A DNA stretch of 64,000 nt from Sphaerospermopsis kisseleviana NIES-73 (lineage in GTDB: Bacteria > Cyanobacteriota > Cyanobacteriia > Cyanobacteriales > Nostocaceae). The stretch covers positions 996,362-1,060,361 of the forward strand of contig NZ_AP018314.1 of assembly GCF_002368075.1 (NCBI RefSeq), in the 5' to 3' direction. This document shows, piece after piece, positions 58,681-64,000 of the stretch (position 1 is its first letter; every line of letters starts with the position of its first letter). The position numbers and the translations under genes are program-made. Under the pieces are notes generated by a model. It was not told the origin of the DNA. It ran no database searches and saw nothing but the letters and a program-made list of their open reading frames with translations.

Positions 58681-59079
58681 CTACCAAACAATAGCAACCA
58701 AACCTGAAGCAGTGATATTTTGATCCCACGTTAACAACTTTACAACTTCACCTTTACTAGCTAAAACTAACGCAGTTGCCGCAATTTGTCTATCGTGCAT
58801 TTCATTAATAGAATATAAGCTCATAGTCATTTCAATAACATCTTGATCCAGAGGATAAATTACCACGCGAGGATCAGCTTCTACTGCTAAAATTACATCT
58901 TTAGGAGTAGGAATAGATGTTCTACCTCTTTCTACAATCCAAACAGCTTCAGCTAAAGTAGTTGCAGGAATAACTAACTGTGAATTAGGATCACAAAGGA
59001 TAGTTTTAGCATTTGCACCTAGCTTTAAATTACCTTCAAGAAACCAGATTAAAGCATGAGTATCTAGGACATATTTCAT
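58681..59079 (-). CDS. PIN-domain VapC toxin
   Basis: A 132-aa PIN ribonuclease with all four acids: D6 (YVLDTHALIWFLEG), E44 (TTLAEAVWIVERG), D96 (INEMHDRQIAATAL) and D119 (LLTWDQNI). It appears intact. It is preceded by its antitoxin gene (9-bp gap). Part of its C-terminal coding region (about residues 85-128) is duplicated in the fused gene at 62879. Confidence 0.92.
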   Translation of the reverse strand: MKYVLDTHALIWFLEGNLKLGANAKTILCDPNSQLVIPATTLAEAVWIVERGRTSIPTPKDVILAVEADPRVVIYPLDQDVIEMTMSLYSINEMHDRQIAATALVLASKGEVVKLLTWDQNITASGLVAIVW

Positions 59080-59088
59080 AATTCATTA

Positions 59089-59319
59089 TTACCAGTCTAA
59101 ACTGTCCTCACTATCCCCATGAAATTCAGCAATTTCAAAATCTGTTTCTGTTGACTGGTTATTTCCAGAAAACATACCAAACTTCATTATTTGATTTTTT
59201 ATCTGATTTTTTTCCGACTTTAAAAAAGTGACAATAACCAGACTTTCTGAAATATCAGATGGTAATTCTTTAAGTTCTACTTTACCATCTTTGTAAATTC
59301 CTTCTATTGCTTGCAACAT
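59089..59319 (-). CDS. VapB-like antitoxin of the PIN toxin
   Basis: A 76-aa protein beginning MLQAIEGIYKDGKVELKELP, typical of the small antitoxins located before THALIWFL-type PIN toxins, with a beta-rich N-terminal domain and an acidic tail ending DSEDSLDW. I chose ATG 59319; an in-frame start six codons earlier is less likely. Confidence 0.85.
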   Translation of the reverse strand: MLQAIEGIYKDGKVELKELPSDISESLVIVTFLKSEKNQIKNQIMKFGMFSGNNQSTETDFEIAEFHGDSEDSLDW

Positions 59320-59389
59320 ACTTTTTACTATGAGCAAATTTAGCTGATGTTATTACTTTAACTATACACTATAGATCAGCGATCAGTGT

Positions 59390-59515
59390 TTAATAAAACT
59401 GCCTAGTAGCATCAAAAAAACTCAATGCTGCATCAAAATTACTCTGTGCAATGTAAGCAAACTTTTCATCTAGATCAGCACTAGCCTTTGGTCTAATTAT
59501 AATTCGCCTAGTCAT
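59390..59515 (-). pseudogene. ParE toxin, truncated after 41 residues
   Basis: MTRRIIIRPKASADLDEKFA, then YIAQSNFDAALSFFDATRQF, is a normal ParE N-terminus, with start 2 bp after the ParD stop. The frame ends at residue 41 and the beta-sheet core is absent. No remnant of it follows. Confidence 0.8.
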
Positions 59516-59517
59516 TG

Positions 59518-59769
59518 TTATGATTTGCGAATTTTTTCAATCAGTTGGGAGCGTTTTTGTTCCCACCATTCATCTGTAATTTCTATTCCTTCACCGCTAT
59601 CTAATCCTTCCAATAATAACTTTTCTATTCTTGATTGTTGGACTTTTTCTAAGTCTTGACGAATCAAATGTCTAATGTATTCGCTGGTTGTACTGTAGCC
59701 ACCTTTTTCAACCTGTTCGTTGATAAAATCCCGCATAGAATCGGGAAGAGAAATATTTACTGTAGTCAT
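59518..59769 (-). CDS. ParD family antitoxin
   Basis: An 83-aa ParD: TTVNISLPDSMRDFINEQVE, GGYSTTSEYIRHLIRQDLEK (ribbon-helix-helix) and a tail that ends ITDEWWEQKRSQLIEKIRKS. I chose ATG 59769 over an upstream in-frame TTG. It is intact while ParE is truncated. Confidence 0.92.
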   Translation of the reverse strand: MTTVNISLPDSMRDFINEQVEKGGYSTTSEYIRHLIRQDLEKVQQSRIEKLLLEGLDSGEGIEITDEWWEQKRSQLIEKIRKS

Positions 59770-59908
59770 AATTAACAAATGTTGATTTTTCTGACTATTT
59801 TATTATGGCAAATCAAATATTGTCAATTTTTGTCAAACAGTCAGCAAACTGATCGCTTGTTGAGGGTGTTGTAGGTGCAAGATATGAGTTTAGGGATGTA
59901 GAGGAAGT

Positions 59909-60268
59909 GCGATCGCTGTTTTGTGGTTTGGAAGGTGCGTTAGCGGTAGCTTACCGAAGGTATCGCTGTTTTGTGGTTTGGAAGGTGCGATCGCTTGTTG
60001 GAGGTGTGAAGGGAGAGCGATCGCTGTTGTGGGATATTGGGAGTGCGTTAGCGGTAGCTTACCGAAGGTATCGCTGTTGTGGGATATTGGGAGTGCGTTA
60101 GCGGTAGCTTACCGAAGGTATCGCTGTTTTGGGTTTGGGGGGTGCGTTAGCGAAGCTTACCGAAGGTATCGCGTTTGGGGATGTTGGAGGTGCGTTAGCG
60201 AAGCTTACCGAAGGTATCGCGTTTAAGGGATGTGGGAATGCGTTAGCAAAGCTTACCGAAGGTATCGC
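59909..60268 (+). repeat. HIP1 array with 29/30-bp elements in place of the octamer
   Basis: HIP1 octamers at 59909, 59986 and 60017 alternate with six copies of the double-mini-hairpin element: 30-bp form (GCGTTAGCGGTAGC + TTACCGAAGGTATCGC) at 59937, 60045 and 60095; 29-bp form at 60144, 60192 and 60240. Spacers are 18-22 bp and G/T-rich. The same spacer TGTTTTGTGGTTTGGAAGGT lies before the element at 59937 and before the HIP1 at 59986, so element and octamer hold equivalent positions. Confidence 0.95.
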
Positions 60269-60270
60269 TA

Positions 60271-60471
60271 TTACTGAATACTTTCAATTAATTTAATATT
60301 ATTTCTCAACCATTCATTGACTAAAATTTGCACATCAATATTTTTTTCTTGAGCGATTTTTTTGAAAAAATTATCAACATCTGGTTCAAGGTAAATTGGA
60401 TAATGAAACGTTGCATCAGGGTGATAAAACTTACCTTGTTCAGCTTCTGAAAAATCATATTCTGCTTTCAT
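60271..60471 (-). CDS. BrnA-like antitoxin
   Basis: A 66-aa protein (KAEYDFSEAEQGKFYHPDAT, then FHYPIYLEPDVDNFFKKIAQ) with a ribbon-helix-helix-like C-terminal half. It follows a BrnT toxin with a 4-bp overlap. It ends 3 bp from the repeat array. Confidence 0.85.
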   Translation of the reverse strand: MKAEYDFSEAEQGKFYHPDATFHYPIYLEPDVDNFFKKIAQEKNIDVQILVNEWLRNNIKLIESIQ

Positions 60472-60767
60472 AGTTTTCTTCCTTGGTAATATTGCTGTTC
60501 ATTAAAAGTTGCTTTTCGTGCTGAAATGATACGAATCAAACATGAATCTTCATCTGTTTGTTCAAAAGTATGAATAACAACCCTTAAAATACCCGTTTCA
60601 TCTAAACCTATAGTAATCCATCTGTCTTCATAATCACTATGTTCCTCATCATATAAACTTAATTGATATTGATCACGAAAAACAGTTGATGCCAACCGAA
60701 AATTGAGTTGATGTTTACGAATATTTTGTTTTTCTTTGGCTGGATTCCAATCAAAATTATAACGCAA
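60468..60767 (-). CDS. BrnT family toxin
   Basis: A 99-aa BrnT ribonuclease-type toxin: NFDWNPAKEKQNIRKHQLNF, DYEDRWITIGLDETGILRVV and IRIISARKATFNEQQYYQ, all family landmarks. It is intact and is followed by its antitoxin, the normal BrnTA order. Confidence 0.9.
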   Translation of the reverse strand: MRYNFDWNPAKEKQNIRKHQLNFRLASTVFRDQYQLSLYDEEHSDYEDRWITIGLDETGILRVVIHTFEQTDEDSCLIRIISARKATFNEQQYYQGRKL

Positions 60768-60833
60768 ATTTATAAATTACAAAGGATTAAATAAGTTTAC
60801 ACCATGATTATATCATAATTTTATACTTTGACA

Positions 60834-61020
60834 GCGTTAGCGGTAGCTTACCGAAGGTATCGCTGTTTTGAAGTTTGGTGATGTGCGATCGCTTTTGGGA
60901 ATGTGTAGGGGATGCGATCGCTGTTTGGAGATGTGAGGATGAGCGTTAGCGAAGCTTACCGAAGGTATCGCGTTTGGGGGTGTGAAGGGGTGCGTTAGCG
61001 AAGCTTACCGAAGGTATCGC
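60834..61020 (+). repeat. HIP1 and 29/30-bp element array
   Basis: Elements at 60834 (30-bp form), 60943 and 60992 (29-bp form) with HIP1 octamers at 60885 and 60914, all separated by about 20-bp G/T-rich spacers. The rest of the spacer 60768-61249 is AT-rich and holds an AACAGGCAAGATGCCTGTT palindrome at about 61077, but no gene. Confidence 0.93.
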
Positions 61021-61249
61021 TGTTTGAGGAAGTGGAGGTGGAGGTAAGCTGTTGTGCATTTAATTTGCATAAGTTTAACAGGCAAGATGCCTGTTCCACA
61101 AGAGCTAAGAATATTAGGATTATAGAATTTAGCTGCGTAACAGCTTAGTGCGATCGCTTTTTAGTACTGTAATTATGGAATAAGCAATATAATGATAGAT
61201 ATGTATGTCAGCATATGCTGTGGGCTGAAATATTCAAGGAGTATTAATT

Positions 61250-61561
61250 ATGAATAATTGGCAAAATATAACTAATGAGAAATTAGCAAGACCAATACAT
61301 CCAGGTGAAGTAATTGCAGATATTTTAGATGATTTAGAAGTTAATTATCACGATTTTGCAGAAGTTTTAGGAATATCTCATCAAACAATTCAGGAAATTA
61401 TTAATGGTGAAAAATCAATTACTGTAGATATTGCCATTCGTCTGGGTAAAGCGTTGGGTAATGGACCGAGATTGTGGTTAAATCTTCAGCAAAAGGTTGA
61501 TGTTTGGGATGCTTTGCAAAGTCATCAGGAAGAATATAATAAAGTTATGACTTTGGTTTAA
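61250..61561 (+). CDS. higA: HigA family antitoxin without toxin
   Basis: A 103-aa HigA almost identical to the one at 54982 (N-terminus NNWQNITNEKLARPIHPGEV). The upstream 230 bp contain no HigB, so it is an orphan that could still repress or neutralise at the other locus. AAGGAG stands before the ATG. It is followed by a Uma2 gene, as the remnant at 55312 implies for the other copy. Confidence 0.92.
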   Translation: MNNWQNITNEKLARPIHPGEVIADILDDLEVNYHDFAEVLGISHQTIQEIINGEKSITVDIAIRLGKALGNGPRLWLNLQQKVDVWDALQSHQEEYNKVMTLV

Positions 61562-61684
61562 TAATTAGTAAGATTTAAGATTTATTACATATACTATACC
61601 AATACCTAAAAATCAGATTAAGGGTATATAATAAGATATGAGATATTTAAAATTATTGCCTTAATATTTTATGAGGGTATGACT

Positions 61685-62260
61685 ATGAATGCTTTAACTG
61701 TGAGTTTAAAATCAGTAATAGATATGACTGATGAGCAGTTTTTTCAGCTATGTCAAAATAACCGGGAATTGAGATTTGAAAGAACAGCTAATGGGGATTT
61801 AATTATTATGCCACCAACGGGAGGAGAAACGGGAAATCGGAATGCGGGTATTACTGCTCAAGTTTGGATTTGGAATGAGCAAAATAAGGAGGGTATAGTT
61901 TTTGATTCTTCTACTTGTTTTAAATTACCAAATGGTGCAGACCGTTCTCCTGATGCTTCTTGGATAAAGTTAGAAAGATGGGATACTTTAACTGATGAGG
62001 AAAAACAAAAGTTTCCTCCTATTTGTCCTGATTTTGTAATTGAGTTACTTTCTCCTAGTGATAGTTTGAAAACTACACAGGAAAAGATGAGGGAATATAT
62101 AGATAATGGTGTACGGTTGGGTATATTAATTAATCGTAAATCTCGTCAGGTGGAGATTTATAGACCTGGTAAGGAGGTTGAGGTTTTAGATTCTCCTGCT
62201 ACGGTTTCGGGGGAAGATATTTTGAAGGGTTTTGTTTTGAATTTGGGGATGATTTGGTAA
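61685..62260 (+). CDS. Uma2 family protein (paralogue of 49419)
   Basis: A 191-aa Uma2 protein with RSPDASWIKLERW and CPDFVIELLSPSD. The segment around residues 50-62 (GITAQVWIWNEQNKEG) differs strongly from the 49419 copy, while the following two thirds are nearly identical, suggesting recombination. The second of two close ATGs is preferred because GAGGG is 7 bp before it. Confidence 0.88.
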   Translation: MNALTVSLKSVIDMTDEQFFQLCQNNRELRFERTANGDLIIMPPTGGETGNRNAGITAQVWIWNEQNKEGIVFDSSTCFKLPNGADRSPDASWIKLERWDTLTDEEKQKFPPICPDFVIELLSPSDSLKTTQEKMREYIDNGVRLGILINRKSRQVEIYRPGKEVEVLDSPATVSGEDILKGFVLNLGMIW

Positions 62261-62283
62261 TATGGAAGAAGAACAATATACGT

Positions 62284-62418
62284 AAGAGATAGAGGAGTTA
62301 TCTGCTCAAAATTGACACTTAACCATTGAATTTTATTCAGAATCCGCAGACGCACAACCTGATCTAAATTATCTAAATCAGTTATAGACTCTGATTCAAA
62401 ACTTACAGAATAACTCAT
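62284..62418 (-). pseudogene. RelE-type toxin fragment
   Basis: MSYSVSFESESITDLDNLDQ, then VVRLRILNKIQWLSVNFEQI, is the N-terminal half of a RelE-family toxin; after TPLSL the frame continues into the reverse complement of the Uma2 gene end. The catalytic C-terminal half is missing. It starts directly after the stop of a small antitoxin gene (TAA then ATG). Confidence 0.75.
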
Positions 62419-62571
62419 TTAACGTTCTATCCCATACCTTTTATAAACTTCAGATAAAGGAATAGTAGGTCTTCCTTCTTGACGTTTACGCCCGATTGCC
62501 AATAAACTCTGCTTAAATGATTCTTTGATTTCCCTACCCTCATCAGGATCACCGAAGTATTCATCTAGCAT
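62419..62571 (-). CDS. Small antitoxin of the truncated RelE
   Basis: A 50-aa protein (MLDEYFGDPDEGREIKESFK ... LSEVYKRYGIER). It lies immediately before the truncated RelE gene, and the tail PTIPLSEVYKRYGI is seen in small RelE-associated antitoxins. The frame is open further upstream (ALQNLIRNTVDE) without an ATG, overlapping the next gene, so the original start may be lost. Confidence 0.6.
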   Translation of the reverse strand: MLDEYFGDPDEGREIKESFKQSLLAIGRKRQEGRPTIPLSEVYKRYGIER

Positions 62572-62591
62572 TTCATCTACTGTGTTACGGA

Positions 62592-62807
62592 TTAAGTTTT
62601 GTAACGCTCCTGATTGACATATTCCTGAGCGTCAATATTTTCCCAAGTTTCTTTACCTAAACCACGTAACTCTAAAATACTACGCTTTGGCTTTGGTGTC
62701 ATTTTCCATTGTTGACGAATTAAGATAGATAAATCTTCAACTAATTTAAGCTGTTCTTCAGAAGTCAGATTTTTAGCTTGTTCTAACAATTCTTGATAAT
62801 TAGACAT
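62592..62807 (-). CDS. Orphan VapB-like antitoxin
   Basis: A 71-aa protein: MSNYQELLEQAKNLTSEEQL, PKPKRSILELRGLGKETWEN and IDAQEYVNQER. The RSILELRGLGKExWxxIDAQEYVxxER ending is a hallmark of a cyanobacterial VapB family normally followed by a PIN toxin. Here another antitoxin follows and no PIN gene is present. Confidence 0.75.
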   Translation of the reverse strand: MSNYQELLEQAKNLTSEEQLKLVEDLSILIRQQWKMTPKPKRSILELRGLGKETWENIDAQEYVNQERYKT

Positions 62808-62826
62808 AAATTTTTTCGCTTGTTTT

Positions 62827-62895
62827 CTACCTTAATTTCACTATACTCTCAATATCAGCAATAGCAGTAGGTGAAATCTCAATCCGGTATGGCAT
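62827..62895 (-). pseudogene. RelE/ParE toxin start fragment (22 codons)
   Basis: MPYRIEISPTAIADIESIVK with stop after two more codons. It is homologous to the first 18 residues of the toxin at 57182 and stands in the same position relative to the Phd C-terminus, including the 17-bp overlap. Confidence 0.75.
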
Positions 62896-63193
62896 ATTTT
62901 TCCTTAAATTCTGCAAATGCTTGATTTAAGGGCATACCTTCGCCTTGTTCAAACTCATTTATACTTTGACGTATCTTAGCAACAGATTCTAATAATTCCA
63001 GTCTATCAATCAGTTTTTGATAACTTTCAGCATCTTGAACCACAGCAGCAGCTTTAGCAACTAAACCCGACGCAGTGATATTTTGATCGCACGTCAACAA
63101 CTGTACAATTTCACCTTTACTAGATAAAACTAACGCAGTTGCTGCAATTTGTCTATCGTGCATTTCATTAATTGAATATAAGCTCATAGTCAT
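62879..63193 (-). pseudogene. In-frame fusion of PIN toxin C-terminus to Phd antitoxin C-terminus
   Basis: A 104-codon frame. Residues 1-46 (MTMSLYSINEMHDRQIAATA ... NITASGLVA) match residues 85-129 of the VapC at 58681. From KAAAVVQDAESYQKLIDRLE to KEKYAIPD it matches residues 38-95 of the Phd at 57166. The junction lies at about 63055. It lacks the first PIN acids and the Phd N-terminus, so neither activity should remain, though the Phd toxin-binding tail is complete. Whether it is expressed is unknown. Confidence 0.8.
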
Positions 63194-63299
63194 TTCAATA
63201 ACAATCGCTATTATTAGATGTAAAAGATGTAACCAATCATCAATATTGCATATTCAAGGAGTATATAATTAGTGATATTAACAATTGGGAGCAACAACC

Positions 63300-64000
63300 G
63301 TGATAGATGGTAAAGCTATTTCTATTTCATTATTTACAGGTGCTTATGGTCTAGATTTAGGATTAGAAGAAGCAGGTTTTCATACTGTAACTGTAGTAGA
63401 AAAAGATCGTGATGCTGTTAAAACAATAGCTCTTAATCGTCCATTCCTCCAAGAAAGTGCAATTTCCAGAGAAATACAAAACGTCACCTCTCAACAATTA
63501 TTAGAAGAAGGGGGAAGAGTTTTAAATTTAGGACGTGCTTTACAACCACAAGAAGTTGATTTAGTTACAGGTGGTCCACCATGTCAACCATTTAGTACCG
63601 CAGGAAAAAGAGGTTCTGTAATGGACCCTCGCGGTAGTTTATTTATGGAATTTATTCGCATTGTTAAAGAAGTTAAACCTCGTTTTTTCTTAATGGAAAA
63701 TGTTAAAGGTTTGCTTTCTGCTCCACTGCGTCATCGGCCAATTAATCAACGGGGAAAAAATTACCCACCTTTAGAAACTGATGAAATGCCTGGTGCTGCT
63801 TTAAAAGTAGTATTATCAGAAATGCAAGCAATAGGATATAACATAGTTTATAACCTATTAGAAGCAGCAGATTATGGAGTACCCCAAAATCGAGAGCGTG
63901 TCATATTTATCGGTTCTAGAGATGGTGAAACTGCTACATTTCCTATTCCTAAATATTGCAAAAATGGTCAAACTTTACCTAAATGGAGAACATTAAAAAA
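63300..64000 (+). CDS. C5 DNA cytosine methyltransferase (cut by the window end)
   Basis: Starts at GTG 63300, preceded by TGGGAG, and runs open to the end of the window (233 codons). Motif I SLFTGAYGLDLGLEEAGF, motif IV GGPPCQPFSTAGKRGS with the catalytic cysteine, motif VI FFLMENVKGLLSAPLRHRP and motif VIII QNRERVIFIGSRDG are all present. The target-recognition region and motifs IX-X are beyond the window. A cognate restriction gene is not visible. Confidence 0.93.
   Translation, partial: MIDGKAISISLFTGAYGLDLGLEEAGFHTVTVVEKDRDAVKTIALNRPFLQESAISREIQNVTSQQLLEEGGRVLNLGRALQPQEVDLVTGGPPCQPFSTAGKRGSVMDPRGSLFMEFIRIVKEVKPRFFLMENVKGLLSAPLRHRPINQRGKNYPPLETDEMPGAALKVVLSEMQAIGYNIVYNLLEAADYGVPQNRERVIFIGSRDGETATFPIPKYCKNGQTLPKWRTLK

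Noticed and set aside
58390..60226. Open frames through the HIP1 arrays
   Set aside because: The G/T-rich repeats lack stops; the peptides (for example RSLFGGVGVRSLFGGV) are repeat artefacts.

Overview
The window is chromosomal DNA from a filamentous, heterocyst-type cyanobacterium (Nostocales; Anabaena/Dolichospermum/Aphanizomenon-like). This rests on ChlH, two xisH/xisI pairs, a cyanobacterial-type YqgF and DUF3146, frequent HIP1 octamers (GCGATCGC), several arrays of heptameric tandem repeats, and many Uma2, Rpn/DUF2887 and toxin-antitoxin genes. The species is inferred, not proven. I saw no rRNA or tRNA gene and no CRISPR array.

Layout. 0-7 kb: YqgF-like resolvase, DUF3146, two heptad-repeat arrays, pnp, and a large SNF2 helicase. 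7-9.3 kb: an ISAs1-family insertion sequence between a frameshifted Rpn-type nuclease gene and a truncated antitoxin. 9.5-16.5 kb: stress and maintenance genes (htpG, clpB, gloA) with DUF29 and Uma2 genes and the 5' remnant of a possible STAND ATPase. 16.6-26.7 kb: a defence/addiction region with Uma2, HigBA, a nucleotidyltransferase pair, two tandem paralogous Eco57I-like restriction-modification genes (one full length, one without the nuclease domain) and a DUF433/DUF5615 pair. 27-34.8 kb: xisHI, which lies between two copies of the eno leader, then eno, argC, a three-gene cassette of unknown function, a broken DUF433 gene and ribBA. 34.9-38.2 kb: an AAA ATPase plus RloB pair (AbiL-like), an amidase and an unknown protein. 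38.3-54.4 kb: metH, a second xisHI pair (xisH frameshifted), RelE/Phd, DUF2887, a phosphonate/phosphite-type transporter (phnD-phnC-phnE), a broken PH-like gene, Uma2 and chlH.

54.5-63.3 kb is the most unusual part: about ten complete, eroded or recombined toxin-antitoxin modules, separated by G/T-rich arrays in which HIP1 octamers recur about every 28 bp. In several array positions the octamer is replaced by a 29/30-bp element made of two mini-hairpins. In the broken modules the toxin is usually truncated while the antitoxin is intact. One gene is an in-frame fusion of the end of a PIN toxin with the end of a Phd antitoxin, and a HigA-Uma2 block exists once complete and once reduced to HigA plus the last bases of Uma2. 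The window ends inside a C5 DNA methyltransferase gene.

How the genes fit together: the housekeeping genes (pnp, htpG, clpB, eno, argC, ribBA, metH, chlH) are mostly single transcription units, often closed by clear hairpins. Accessory DNA between them consists of small two-gene addiction or defence modules and repeat elements that appear to have driven duplication, deletion and fusion.
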